Part shown: one piece after another, positions 17,796-27,534 of the stretch | Layout: each line of letters begins with the position of its first letter | Numbering within the stretch: the stretch's first letter is position 1 | Origin: Phycisphaerae bacterium | Lineage (GTDB): Bacteria > Planctomycetota > Phycisphaerae > Phycisphaerales > UBA1924 | Direction: 5' to 3' | Assembly (NCBI GenBank): GCA_016873295.1 | Contig: VGXM01000011.1 | Span: forward strand, 1-64,000 | DNA: 64,000 nt | Notes under the pieces: model-generated | Database searches by the model: none | What the model was told of the DNA's origin: nothing | What the model saw: the letters and a program-made list of their open reading frames with translations, nothing else | Translations under genes and position numbers: made by a program

Positions 17796-18848
17796 GTGAA
17801 CATTCTGGTCACCGGCGGGGCCGGGTTCATCGGGTCGTACTTTGTCCCGCTCCTTCAGAGGGGCGGACACCACGTCAGCATCCTCGACCTGGTGAGGCCG
17901 GACTTCGACAGCGGGTCGGCCCGGATCGTCGTCGGCGACGTCCGCGACGCCCGCGCGGTGGAGACCGCGATGGCCGGCTGCACGCGCGTGCTGCACCTGG
18001 CCGCGGCCCACCACGACTTCGGCATCAGCGAGAAGACCTACTACGACGTCAACGAGCGAGCTTCGCGGATCCTGTGCGACGCCCTGGACGCCGCGGGCGT
18101 CGCCGACGCCTGCTTTTACTCATCCGTCGCCGTCTTCGGCGACGCTCCCAAGCCGCACGACGAGGGACAGACACCCGCGCCGACCTCGCCCTACGGCGGG
18201 TCGAAGCTCGCCGGGGAGCGCGTCTTCAGGGAATGGACCGAACGGGGCGGCGGACGGCGCTGCCTGGTCATCCGCCCGACCATCACCTTCGGCGTGAACA
18301 ACTTCGCCAACATGTACTCCCTGATCCGTCAGCTGGCCAACCGCCCCTTCGTGCCCGTCGGCGACGGGAGCAACGTCAAGAGCCTGAGCTACGTCGAGAA
18401 CATCGTGGACGCGACCATGTTCCTGTGGGACAAGCCCGGGCGCCCGGCGTTCGACGTCTACAACTACGTCGAGAAGCCCGACCTGACGAGCCGGCAGATC
18501 TGCGAGACCATCCTGCGGGCCCTGGGGAAGAAGCCGGTGTCGTGGCACGTGCCGCTGTGGGCGGCGTGCCTGGCGGCCCTGCCCTTCGACCTGGTGATCG
18601 GGCTGACGGGGAAGAACCTGCCCATCAGTTCGGCGCGGATCCGCAAGCTCTTCTCGACGGTGACGCTCTTCGAGGCGGAGAAGGTCCGGCGGGCCGGGTT
18701 CGTGCCGCGGGTGCCCCTGCGCGAGGGGATCGAGAAGATGGTGAGGTGGTACCAGGCGGAGGGGTGCCACAAGACACCCTTCTGGCGCACGCCGCCGGAG
18801 CGGGTGGGCGGGCCCGTGGGGCGCGCGAGCATGGCGTCGGCGGAGTAG
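17796..18848 (+). CDS. NAD-dependent epimerase/dehydratase (extended SDR)
   Basis: 350 residues. The N-terminal NAD motif VTGGAGFIGSYF and the active-site YGGSK (Ser-Tyr-Lys with SSVAVFG upstream) mark an extended short-chain dehydrogenase acting on a nucleotide sugar. It starts at GTG/ATG 17796 behind GAGGGAG. A TAGAGT hexamer at ~17753 may drive it. It follows cysC-cysQ by ~80 nt and lies in the polysaccharide block. The exact reaction cannot be deduced. Confidence 0.85.
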   Translation: MNILVTGGAGFIGSYFVPLLQRGGHHVSILDLVRPDFDSGSARIVVGDVRDARAVETAMAGCTRVLHLAAAHHDFGISEKTYYDVNERASRILCDALDAAGVADACFYSSVAVFGDAPKPHDEGQTPAPTSPYGGSKLAGERVFREWTERGGGRRCLVIRPTITFGVNNFANMYSLIRQLANRPFVPVGDGSNVKSLSYVENIVDATMFLWDKPGRPAFDVYNYVEKPDLTSRQICETILRALGKKPVSWHVPLWAACLAALPFDLVIGLTGKNLPISSARIRKLFSTVTLFEAEKVRRAGFVPRVPLREGIEKMVRWYQAEGCHKTPFWRTPPERVGGPVGRASMASAE

Positions 18849-18855
18849 CGCCCGC

Positions 18856-18861
18856 TACCCT
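18856..18861 (+). promoter_or_regulatory. -10-like TACCCT, leaderless promoter of prenyltransferase
   Basis: TACCCT ends 5 nt before the GTG start at 18867; there is no Shine-Dalgarno. The hexamer lies only 7 nt after the preceding stop codon. Confidence 0.45.
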
Positions 18862-18866
18862 CGCTC

Positions 18867-19766
18867 GTGCCCGCCGCCGCGCTGCTCATCGCCAGGGACA
18901 TCAAGCTCTCGCACAGCGTGTTCGCGATGCCCTTCGCGCTCCTGGGCGCCTTCGTGGCCCGGCGCGAGGGTCCGTGGACCGGCTTTGCGGGGGCGCTGGC
19001 CCTGGTCGTGGTGTGCATGGTCGCGGCCCGCACGTGGGCCATGGTCGTCAACCGGCTGGTGGACCGGCGCTTCGACGCCCGCAACCCGCGCACCGCCGCC
19101 CGCGTCTTCGCGTCGGGTCGCCTGGGCGCCCGCGTGGGCTGGGCGTGGGCGATCGCGGCCGCGTCGGCGTTCGTCGGGTCCTGCGCGCTCTTCCTCGCGC
19201 GCGGCAACCCGTGGCCCCTGACCCTCGCCCTCCCCGTGCTCGCCTGGATCGGGGCCTACTCGTTCACCAAGCGCTTCACATGGTCCTGCCACCTGTGGCT
19301 GGGCGCGAGCCTGGGCGCGACCCCCCTGGCGGCGGCGCTCGCGGTGAACCCGACGTCGGTCGGGCTGGGCGCCGGGACGCCGGCGCCGGCGCTCTTCTGG
19401 CTCGCGGGGATGGTGCTGGCCTGGGTGGCGGGCTTCGACGTGATCTACGCGCTCGCCGACGCCGAGTTCGATCGCCAGCAGGGGCTCTCGAGCCTGCCCT
19501 CACGCCTGGGTCCGGGGGGCGCGGCGTGGGTCAGCCGGGCGTTGCACGCGGCGGCGGCGCTCCTGCTGCTGGGCGCCTGGCGCTCCGACGAGCGGCTCGG
19601 CGCGTTGTTCCTGGGCGGCGTGGGCGCCGTGTGGGGGCTCCTGATCGTGGAGCACGCGGTCATCGCGCGGCGAGGTCGCGCGGGCATCCCGCTGGCGTTC
19701 TTCACGGTGAACGGCGTCGTGTCGTGCGTGCTCGGGTTGGTCGGAATAGCGGACACACTTATCTGA
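18867..19766 (+). CDS. UbiA-family prenyltransferase, probably quinone biosynthesis
   Basis: 299 residues, about eight hydrophobic helices. The first Asp-rich motif NRLVDRRFDARN (~62) and the second YALADAEFDRQQG (~193) bind Mg-prenyl-diphosphate in the UbiA superfamily. The sequence resembles the UbiA-like enzyme (MqnP) of the futalosine menaquinone route, which is the usual planctomycete route, but no other mqn gene is here to confirm that. GTG start. It is the last gene before a regulatory-looking gap. Confidence 0.85.
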   Translation: MPAAALLIARDIKLSHSVFAMPFALLGAFVARREGPWTGFAGALALVVVCMVAARTWAMVVNRLVDRRFDARNPRTAARVFASGRLGARVGWAWAIAAASAFVGSCALFLARGNPWPLTLALPVLAWIGAYSFTKRFTWSCHLWLGASLGATPLAAALAVNPTSVGLGAGTPAPALFWLAGMVLAWVAGFDVIYALADAEFDRQQGLSSLPSRLGPGGAAWVSRALHAAAALLLLGAWRSDERLGALFLGGVGAVWGLLIVEHAVIARRGRAGIPLAFFTVNGVVSCVLGLVGIADTLI

Positions 19767-19797
19767 AACACACCAACCAAGCCCCGTATTCGAGCGG

Positions 19798-19856
19798 TTA
19801 TCCACAAGGTCGGGCGGGTTTCCGCGGCATTCGCCGGTCCGGATGCGGCGAATACC
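19798..19856. promoter_or_regulatory. single DnaA box (TTATCCACA) and an adjacent 10-bp inverted repeat
   Basis: TTATCCACA at 19798-19806 is an exact consensus DnaA box. Just downstream ggcattcgcc (19826-19835) pairs with ggcgaatacc (19847-19856), with one G-T mismatch. Only one box is seen and no dnaA, dnaN or AT-rich unwinding element is near, so an origin is unlikely. The inverted repeat may be an operator for the regulator at 20023. Confidence 0.35.
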
Positions 19857-19868
19857 CCACGGAATGCG

Positions 19869-19966
19869 GTTGACTTGCGGCGCGGTTTGTGGGATCGTAG
19901 ATTGATGTGATTCTCCAGCCCCCGGAAGGGCGGCGGGTGCGCTTAGGTGCCTCGCCGCCTTTTTTC
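19869..19966 (+). ncRNA. possible short terminated RNA between ubiA-like and gbsR-like genes
   Basis: A TTGACT -35-like hexamer begins near 19872. About 55 bases later ggcggcg (19929-19935) pairs with cgccgcc (19953-19959), followed by six T's (19960-19965): the best intrinsic terminator in the window. No clear -10 is seen at ideal spacing. It may be a small RNA, the terminator of the upstream gene, or a leader attenuator of the regulator at 20023. The hairpin with T-run is seen; the RNA is inferred. Confidence 0.4.
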
Positions 19967-20022
19967 ATTCCACCGCGGGGCGCGTGGACGCGTGTCCCGG
20001 TGGTGCGGATACTGGATCGAAG

Positions 20023-20583
20023 ATGAGCGGCGTTCGACGCAGGCCCCGATCGGAGTCGACGCGCCTGCGCGAGGCGCAGGACGGGTTCGTGGCCGCGTGG
20101 GGGCAGATGGCGTCGGTGTGGGGCATCTCGCGCACCATGGCCGAGGCCCACGCCCTGCTCTACATCACGGGCGAGCCCCTGTGCGCCGACGACATCATCG
20201 ATCGCCTGGAGATCTCGCGCGGCAACGCCTCCATGAGCCTGCGGGCCCTCCTGGACTGGGGCGTGGTCGAGCGCACGCACCGCCGCGGCGACCGCAAGGA
20301 GTACTTCCGCGCCGAGCAGGACGTCTGGGCCATGTTCCGCGCCATCGTGCGCGAGCGCATCAAGCGCGAGGTCGATCCGCTCCTGGCCGCCCTGTACGAC
20401 GTGCGCGAGATGACCGCCGCCGCGCCCGAGGCCCAGGACCACAACAGGCGGCTGGACTCGATGCTCGACTTCTTCGCCACCGCCGAGCGGCTCAGCCGCA
20501 TGTTCGCCAGCCCCTCCGGGCAGGGCCTGCGCGCCGCGGCCACCCTCCTCAACACGGGCGACGGGTCCCAGGGCGAGGGCTGA
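20023..20583 (+). CDS. GbsR/MarR-family transcriptional regulator
   Basis: 186 residues with a winged helix at ~25-100. The segment WGISRTMAEAHALLYITGEPLCADDIIDRLEISRGNASMSLRALLDWGVV shows the pattern of the GbsR branch of MarR-type repressors, followed by a basic wing RTHRRGDRKEYF. The C-terminal half is helical and probably dimerises. ATG 20023 is the first good start. The upstream gap holds an inverted repeat and a terminator hairpin, so autoregulation is plausible. The ligand cannot be told. Confidence 0.8.
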   Translation: MSGVRRRPRSESTRLREAQDGFVAAWGQMASVWGISRTMAEAHALLYITGEPLCADDIIDRLEISRGNASMSLRALLDWGVVERTHRRGDRKEYFRAEQDVWAMFRAIVRERIKREVDPLLAALYDVREMTAAAPEAQDHNRRLDSMLDFFATAERLSRMFASPSGQGLRAAATLLNTGDGSQGEG

Positions 20584-20675
20584 ACCCGCACCCGACCCGC
20601 GCCGACTCCCCGCGCCCGGGATGGGGAGTCCTCGGCGGATCCCGGGATTGCCCGGGGCGTCCCGCAACGCACGCC

Positions 20676-21209
20676 TCAGCGCCGATCGAACCTCCGCCCG
20701 GCGCGCAGCCCGCGGAAGAACTCGCGGAGCAGCGCCCCGGCGCGTTCCGCCTCGACCCCGGGCACGACCTCCACGCGGTGGTTGAGGCGGCGGTCGTCGG
20801 CGAGCGCAAAGAGCGTGCGCACGGCCCCGGCCTTGGGGTCCGCGGCCGCGTAGACCAGCCGCCCCACCCGCGCGTTCACCAGCAGCCCGGCGCACATGGG
20901 GCAGGGCTCGAGCGTGACCACGCAGGTGCAGTCGTTGAGGCGCCAGTCGCCGATGCGACGGCAGGCCTGGAGGATGGCGGTGAACTCGGCGTGGGCCGAG
21001 GGGTCGGCGTCCCGCTCGCGCCGGTTGAAGGCCTCGCCCAGCGCCTCGCCCGTCGCGGTGCGGTACACGACGGCCCCGACGGGCACCTCGCCCTCGCGGG
21101 CCGCCTGGTCGGCCAGTTCCAGGGCCCGGGCCATGTGCCTGCGGTCGGCGTCGGTCGCCTGCGGGTCCGGCGCAGGGGCGCCCAAGAGGCGTTGGAGGAG
21201 TGCGCGCAC
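20676..21209 (-). CDS. tadA: tRNA(adenine34) deaminase / nucleoside deaminase
   Basis: About 177 residues. Zinc-site motifs of the cytidine-deaminase fold are clear: HAEFTAI (His plus catalytic Glu) and PCPMCAG (two Cys). Predicted to deaminate A34 to inosine in tRNA-Arg. The gene overlaps or abuts the tatC stop. GTG 21209 is my choice; TTG 21215, which overlaps the tatC stop, is an alternative, and the long extension further upstream translates tatC antiframe. The family is a little shorter, so the first ~25 residues may be extra. Confidence 0.85.
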   Translation of the reverse strand: MRALLQRLLGAPAPDPQATDADRRHMARALELADQAAREGEVPVGAVVYRTATGEALGEAFNRRERDADPSAHAEFTAILQACRRIGDWRLNDCTCVVTLEPCPMCAGLLVNARVGRLVYAAADPKAGAVRTLFALADDRRLNHRVEVVPGVEAERAGALLREFFRGLRAGRRFDRR

Positions 21210-21211
21210 GG

Positions 21212-22204
21212 TCAATCGTCGTCGGCCCAGGTGGGCTCGCCCTGGGCGGGGTCGCGGCGCCCCACCTTCTCCGAGGGCAGCACCTTGAGCAGCCACCCGC
21301 CCAGCTCGAAGAGCAGGTACATGGGGATCCACAGCAAGACCATCGACCAAGGATCACCCGGCGTGAGCACGGCGGCGGCGACCGAGGAGATCAGCACCGC
21401 GTGCTTGCGGTACTTGGCCAGCCAGGCCCGGTCGATGATCCCCGCCCATCCCAGCAGCAGCACCACCGCCGGCGTCTGGAAACCCCCGGCGAACGCCAGG
21501 GCCAGCCCCAGCACGGTGTCGACGTAGTCGGCCACGCGGTACTGCTGGAGGATGCCGCTGAGGGTGGTGAGTTCGGTGCCGTAGATCAGCGGCTTCTCGC
21601 CCTCGTAGCCCAGGCAGACGCGGTGCTGGCGCAGCGGGGCGTTGATCCACGAGGCCCCGACGTCGGGCTTGATCGGGTCGGCCTCGAGGACGGGGAAGAC
21701 GGGCATGACCACGCCGGGCGGCGCGGGCGCGGCGGGCACCTCCTGCACGCCGGTGGAGGAGCCGAAGTGGACCAGGAAGTTCAGGAGCAGGGGCAGGATC
21801 ACCAGGTACATGAAGACCACGCCCGTGACCGCCAGGACGGAACTGAGCGGGATCAGGATGTGCACGAAGCGGCGCTCGTGCTTGTACAGCCCCGGGGCCA
21901 CGAACTTCCACAACTGGTACAGCAGCCAGGGGCCGGCCAGCACCAGCGTCACCACCAGCGAGATCTTGAAGTAGGTGTTGAAGGTTTCGAGCACGCCCGT
22001 CGCCTGCAACGACGACGGCAGCCCCTCGGCGCGGAGGGCGGTCCGGGCCGGCTCCATGAGGAGCTCGAGGAGCTGCCGCCCGAAGACCAGGGAGATGGCC
22101 AGCAGGGGCCCGATGCCCCACAGGGCGAGGATGAGGCGATGGCGCAGCTCGTCGAGGTGTTCGCCGAGGGACATCGAGGATTCGTGGGGGTTCTTGGGGG
22201 CCAT
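21212..22204 (-). CDS. tatC: Sec-independent protein translocase subunit TatC
   Basis: 330 residues. The N-terminal MSLGEHLDELRHRLI is the signature that binds the twin-arginine signal. Six hydrophobic helices are apparent, with FVAPGLYKHERRF in the first cytoplasmic loop. It is longer than typical TatC (~250) because of a Pro/Ala-rich insertion of about 70 residues between helices 3 and 4 (around 145-215), which should lie outside. tadA follows directly. Tat substrates likely include the oxidoreductase at 4407. tatA/tatB are not in this window. Confidence 0.95.
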   Translation of the reverse strand: MAPKNPHESSMSLGEHLDELRHRLILALWGIGPLLAISLVFGRQLLELLMEPARTALRAEGLPSSLQATGVLETFNTYFKISLVVTLVLAGPWLLYQLWKFVAPGLYKHERRFVHILIPLSSVLAVTGVVFMYLVILPLLLNFLVHFGSSTGVQEVPAAPAPPGVVMPVFPVLEADPIKPDVGASWINAPLRQHRVCLGYEGEKPLIYGTELTTLSGILQQYRVADYVDTVLGLALAFAGGFQTPAVVLLLGWAGIIDRAWLAKYRKHAVLISSVAAAVLTPGDPWSMVLLWIPMYLLFELGGWLLKVLPSEKVGRRDPAQGEPTWADDD

Positions 22205-22231
22205 GGGGCCCGCGCGGCGGCGGGCCGATGA

Positions 22232-22740
22232 TCATTGCCCGGCGGGTGGGCCTGGGAAGCCCGGCTGTCGGGGCACCGTCGGGGCGTTTCGAGCGTGATG
22301 CGGCGGACGACGACGTGCACGCGCCCGCCCAGGCCCGGGTTCGAGATCGCCCCGCAGTACGAGACGTACACCGACTGGTCCACCGGCGTGATCCGCTGGT
22401 AGTCGCCGAGGTTCTCCGCGTATTGCCAGCCGTCCCACGAAACAGGGGGACGACCTCGTGAGGCGCGGCGTTGGGCCCGATCGACGAATACCGCCCGCGG
22501 TACAGCGCGTAGCGCACGTGGGGAGCGACAACGGCCGGGTCGGCCTCCCACCAGATCACGTTGATGCCGCCCAGGCTGTCGACGGCGATGGAGCCGCCGA
22601 ACTGATCGGCGAAAGCAGAGCCCGCCCCTCCGACGCTCGCCTGCCTCGCGTTCCTCCTCGCCCCCCGCCGGCGACGCTGAGCGACGCCCCGGGCGTACAC
22701 CAGCCGAACATCATGCCGCCGGCCCCTTGAACCCCCGGAC
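22232..22740 (-). pseudogene. frameshifted remnant of an unknown protein
   Basis: On the minus strand one frame reads smoothly through FGGSIAVDSLGGINVIWWEADP and ...APHEVVPLF (about 22650 down to 22450). The protein-like sequence then continues in another frame as VSWDGWQYAENLGDYQRIT...GGRVHVVVRRITLE down to ~22290. A one-base indel near a run of five C's at about 22445 would join them. No clean start with a signal is found upstream (a third frame gives MMFGWCTPGASL), so the N-terminus is also damaged. It may be decay or a sequencing slip. It lies between tatC and a sigma factor. Confidence 0.5.
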
Positions 22741-22808
22741 GGAACGGGCGTCCAAGCGCATCTGTGTCTTTGAGCGCAAACCCAGGAAGGGGCCGACGCA
22801 TAGTTCCT

Positions 22809-23405
22809 GTGGCGATCAAGAAGCCGCCCATGCACGTCGGCGCCAGCCATCCCGACGGGGGAATCGAGCGCGCCCCCGCCGCGCCCGCCGCGGGTGCGTC
22901 CGGCCCGATCGACGTGGAGGCCCTGTGGGTCGAGCACCGGCGCTGGGTGGCGGCGATCCTGCTGGCGTACAAGCCGCGCTGGGCGGACGTGGACGACCTG
23001 CTGCAGGAGGTCGCGGTGGCGGTGGTGCGTCACGGGCGGGAGTTGCGCGATCCGTCGGCGGTCAAGCCCTGGCTGCGGTCGGTGGCGATGAACGCCGCAA
23101 GGGCCGCGGCCCGCTCGGGGAACGTGCGCCAGGCCCATGCCGAGTCGCTGCGGCACGGGGCGTCGCCCGTGGAGGGAGGGAGCGACGCCGGGGCGCTGAG
23201 GGGCGAGGAGTCGTCGCGGGTGCTGGCGATGGCGATGGAGCTGCCCGACGGCTACCGCGAGCCGCTGATCCTCAAGGCCGTGCGCGACATGTCCTACCGC
23301 CAGATCGGCGAGGCGATGGGGCTGCCCGAGACCACGATCGAGACGAGGATCGCCCGGGCCCGGCGGATGCTGCGCGACAGGCTGGCGGAGCGCGCCGAGG
23401 CGTAG
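22809..23405 (+). CDS. RNA polymerase sigma factor, ECF-like
   Basis: About 198 residues. Region 2 (PRWADVDDLLQEVAVAVVRHGRELRDPSAVKPWLRSVAMNAARAAAR is the pattern) and region 4 with helix-turn-helix (LPDGYREPLILKAVRDMSYRQIGEAMGLPETTIETRIARARRML) are complete. It directs core polymerase to specific promoters. Start is uncertain: GTG 22809, GTG 22764 and ATG 22830 are all in frame and none has a strong Shine-Dalgarno. No anti-sigma gene adjoins; the neighbour upstream is a decayed gene on the other strand. Confidence 0.85.
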   Translation: MAIKKPPMHVGASHPDGGIERAPAAPAAGASGPIDVEALWVEHRRWVAAILLAYKPRWADVDDLLQEVAVAVVRHGRELRDPSAVKPWLRSVAMNAARAAARSGNVRQAHAESLRHGASPVEGGSDAGALRGEESSRVLAMAMELPDGYREPLILKAVRDMSYRQIGEAMGLPETTIETRIARARRMLRDRLAERAEA

Positions 23406-23614
23406 CTCGGAAGACTCACCACGGAGGGACACGGAGCACCACGGAGAGTGGGAGCGGTGGTTCGCGCGGATTCCGGAGCGATCCCGGGATCCGTCGCGGG
23501 CTTCCCGTCCCCGGCGTGACGGTCCTCCGCCCGCATTGCGGTTGACGGCGGGTCGCTTCTGATGGTCGCCCCCGGCGGCCCTCGTTGCGCTCCGTGGTGG
23601 GGGGATGGGGCCAC

Positions 23615-23620
23615 TACCAT
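23615..23620 (+). promoter_or_regulatory. -10-like TACCAT, leaderless promoter of lysS
   Basis: TACCAT ends 6 nt before ATG 23627 with no Shine-Dalgarno. The 200-base gap upstream otherwise holds only short caccacgga-type direct repeats. Confidence 0.5.
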
Positions 23621-23626
23621 CGGGCG

Positions 23627-25189
<1,563 letters not shown>

Positions 25190-25203
25190 CGGGCGCACGA
25201 AGA

Positions 25204-25226
25204 GGCCCCGCCATGGGCGCGGGGCC
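25204..25226. terminator. bidirectional terminator between lysS and the 25253 gene
   Basis: ggccccgc (25204-25211) and gcggggcc (25219-25226) form a perfect 8-bp stem with a 7-base loop, flanked by a short A/T step on each side. It lies between convergent stops. Confidence 0.65.
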
Positions 25227-25252
25227 TTGTGGGATCGGGTTGGAGCCGCGCC

Positions 25253-26356
25253 TCAGCAGCCGACGTTGTAGAGGTTCAGGAACTCGAGGAAGTCGTTGAA
25301 GTCGACGACGCCGTCCTGGTTCAAGTCGGCGCAGCCGATCTGGGCGTTGAAGTCGTTGAGGAACGACAGGAAGTCATTGAAGTCGATGACGCCGTCCTCG
25401 TTCCAGTCGGCGCGGCTGCACGCGCCGGAGCCGGTGCCCGGGCAGGGCGGCGTCAGCGGGCCCGCCACGAACACGACGGCGTTGCGAAGAAGCATGGCGC
25501 CGTCGGTGCTGGTGAGCCAACTGGTGCCGGAGTTGACCTGGGAGACCGCGAAGAAGTTCAGGTCGACCCGCGGAGACGCCAGGTCCGTGCGCTGGGCGAT
25601 CAGGGGCTGCCCCGTCGACCAGTCGGCGATGAGCGTGGAGTTGGCGTGGAGCGGGGCGGGCGAGCGGAAGCTCGACGAGCCGCCGTGGAACGTGTTCACG
25701 TTGGCGAGCAGCGGGCTGGCGGGGACGTGGAGCGTCCCGAGGGTGGCCGCCCCGGTCGTGCTCGACCCGACGCTGCGCTCGATGCAGTAGTAGTTGCTCG
25801 ACAGGAAGCGGCCCTCGTAGGTGCGGGTCGCGATGCTGGCGCGGATGCCGAACATCGTGAGGACCACGCCCCCGCCGCCGTCGATGTAGTCGGCGAGCAC
25901 GTCGCCCAGGGCGACGCTGCTGAGCGGCGTCGAGTTGGTGTAGGTGAGCACGGCGCCGAACTCCTGGAGCTGGGCCAGGGTCGGCGTGAGCGTCGTCGTG
26001 ATGATGCCCGTCACGGAGGCGATCCGCGCGTCGCCCGTGAGGCTGTTCACCACGTCCTGGACCTGCGCCGCCGTGGACGCCCCGAGCACGGCCACGTCGA
26101 TCCCGGGCCCATCGGCGCCGCCCGCGACGGTCCACGCGGCGGGTCCTGGCAGGGCCGGGGGCGCCCAGGCGCCGGTCTCCTGGACGAACGGGTCGGCGGG
26201 CGCGGCTCGCAGAGCCTGCGCGTTCATCTCCGCCACGGCCCGCTCGATCGCCGACCTGGACGCCGTGTCGTTGTCGGGGCCGGCGGCCGACACCGGAAGA
26301 CAGGTCAGGCTCAGCCCCACGCCCCAAACCAGAATCCGCACTCTGACGCTGCTCAT
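25253..26356 (-). CDS. secreted protein with dockerin-like tail
   Basis: 367 residues from ATG 26356 (GGGAGA upstream). Signal peptide 1-24 (ILVWGVGLSLTCLPVSAA). The body ~70-290 has alternating strands and helices with IDVAVLGAST, GGVVLTMFGIRAS and a segment on a DYIDGGGGV loop, reminiscent of a Rossmann-like or glutamine-amidotransferase-like fold of surface proteins; no firm family. Tail: ADWNEDGVIDFND and ADLNQDGVVDFND, ending NVGC-stop. First of three dockerin-tailed genes in a row on this strand, with short gaps, so possibly co-regulated. Confidence 0.75.
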   Translation of the reverse strand: MSSVRVRILVWGVGLSLTCLPVSAAGPDNDTASRSAIERAVAEMNAQALRAAPADPFVQETGAWAPPALPGPAAWTVAGGADGPGIDVAVLGASTAAQVQDVVNSLTGDARIASVTGIITTTLTPTLAQLQEFGAVLTYTNSTPLSSVALGDVLADYIDGGGGVVLTMFGIRASIATRTYEGRFLSSNYYCIERSVGSSTTGAATLGTLHVPASPLLANVNTFHGGSSSFRSPAPLHANSTLIADWSTGQPLIAQRTDLASPRVDLNFFAVSQVNSGTSWLTSTDGAMLLRNAVVFVAGPLTPPCPGTGSGACSRADWNEDGVIDFNDFLSFLNDFNAQIGCADLNQDGVVDFNDFLEFLNLYNVGC

Positions 26357-26411
26357 CTCGCATTCTCCCTTGGATTGGCGATCACGCCCCACCCGTGCCG
26401 ACACACGCGCG

Positions 26412-26831
26412 TCAGCACCCGATGTTGTACAGGTTCAGGAACTCGAGGAAGTCGTTGAAGTCCACCACCGAGTCCTGGTTGATGTCGGCGCACTCGTCCT
26501 GCGCGTTGAAATCGTTGAGGAACGAAAGGAAGTCGTTGAAGTCCACGACGCCGTCCTCGTTCCAGTCCGCCCGGCTGCACGCGCCCGGGCCCAGCCCGGG
26601 GCAGGTCGGACCGGCCGATCCGCCGGCCCAGAAGCCCCCCGTCAGGGCGAAGACTCCGCCCGACATCACGGGCCCGGCGTCGGGCTGCCCGATCGTGCCG
26701 GAAACGGTGAACGATCCGCCGGCGCTGGTGCCGCCCCCGCCGTCGATGGTGTGCCAGTCGATCGAGAGCTGGGCGAGCGTGGCCGGGGCAACCCCCGTCA
26801 TCACAACAACCGTCAGGATCGGTGCGCGCAT
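26412..26831 (-). CDS. small secreted protein with dockerin-like tail
   Basis: 139 residues. Signal peptide 1-20 ends at TLAQ; then only ~60 residues (DWHTIDGGGGTSAGGSFTVSG...GGFWAGG), a motif often seen at the N-terminus of secreted planctomycete proteins, and then the tail (DWNEDGVVDFND, DINQDSVVDFND, NIGC-stop). In the second loop the usual Gly is Ser (DQDS), so calcium binding there may be weaker. The smallest tail carrier in the window, thus nearly a free-standing tail module. ATG 26831 has a run of G's as Shine-Dalgarno and a TACGAT hexamer further up. Confidence 0.8.
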   Translation of the reverse strand: MRAPILTVVVMTGVAPATLAQLSIDWHTIDGGGGTSAGGSFTVSGTIGQPDAGPVMSGGVFALTGGFWAGGSAGPTCPGLGPGACSRADWNEDGVVDFNDFLSFLNDFNAQDECADINQDSVVDFNDFLEFLNLYNIGC

Positions 26832-26934
26832 GAGCCCCCCTTTCGTCGGCCCATCGTAATCGATCGGCGTGCCCGCACCAAGCGGGATTCAGGCAAGAGG
26901 GCCGCGATACAGGCCTAACAGAACAACAACGCGC

Positions 26935-27534
26935 TCAGCAGCCCGCGTTATACAGGTTGAGGAACTCGAGGAAGTCGTTGAAGTCCACGATGCCGTCCTG
27001 GTTGAGGTCGGCGCGGGGGACGCCGGCGTTGTAGTCGTTGAGGAACTCGAGGAAGTCGTTGAAATCCACGACGCCGTCGCCGTTCCAATCGGGGCGGCAG
27101 GGTGGCGGCGGGGTTTCGGCGCGATTGGTCACGGGGGCGAGGGGGAAGTCGTGGCAGGGGTCGACGCCCGTGGGCCCGCGGAGGCCGGGGTGGTAGCCGA
27201 TCTCGCCGGGCTCGTCGTCGCGCGGGGTGAGGATCTCGACGCCGTTGGGCGTGCCGTCGGCGTCGGAGTCGATGTTGTGCGCGTTTCGGATGGCGTCCGC
27301 GATTTCCTGCCCGAGGTTGAGGAAGTCGATGAGCGTGGTGCGGTAGCAGGTGCCCAGCTCGCTCCGGGAGGGCGGGTGGTGGCAGACGTTGCAGGCGCTT
27401 CCTGTCAGGCGGATCATCTGGCTGGGGAGGGTGCTGGTGGGGTACTGGTTCCGCCACTCGGTGAGGTAGGGGGGGAAGGCTGCCGCCGAGCCCGCCGCCA
27501 CGCTCAGGGTGATTGCCGCACGAAGCGTCGTCAC
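26935..27534 (-). CDS. secreted protein with CxxCH haem-like motif and dockerin-like tail
   Basis: 199 residues from GTG 27534 (GGAGGG 6 nt upstream; TATACT hexamer beyond). Signal peptide 1-19. CNVCHH at ~49-54 is a c-type haem-attachment motif. The region IRNAHNIDSDADGTPNGVEIL is a thrombospondin-type-3-like calcium loop as in other planctomycete single-CxxCH proteins. The tail reads PDWNGDGVVDFND, ADLNQDGIVDFND, ending NAGC-stop. Covalent haem has not been shown; the context gives no partner oxidase or reductase. Confidence 0.75.
   Translation of the reverse strand: MTTLRAAITLSVAAGSAAAFPPYLTEWRNQYPTSTLPSQMIRLTGSACNVCHHPPSRSELGTCYRTTLIDFLNLGQEIADAIRNAHNIDSDADGTPNGVEILTPRDDEPGEIGYHPGLRGPTGVDPCHDFPLAPVTNRAETPPPPCRPDWNGDGVVDFNDFLEFLNDYNAGVPRADLNQDGIVDFNDFLEFLNLYNAGC

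Noticed and set aside
19798-19806. Replication origin
   Set aside because: Only one DnaA box; no AT-rich region, dnaA, dnaN or gidA nearby.
23406-23480. caccacgga direct repeats as a regulatory array
   Set aside because: Only a few short, irregular copies; similar low-complexity sequence is common in such genomes and nothing else supports a function.
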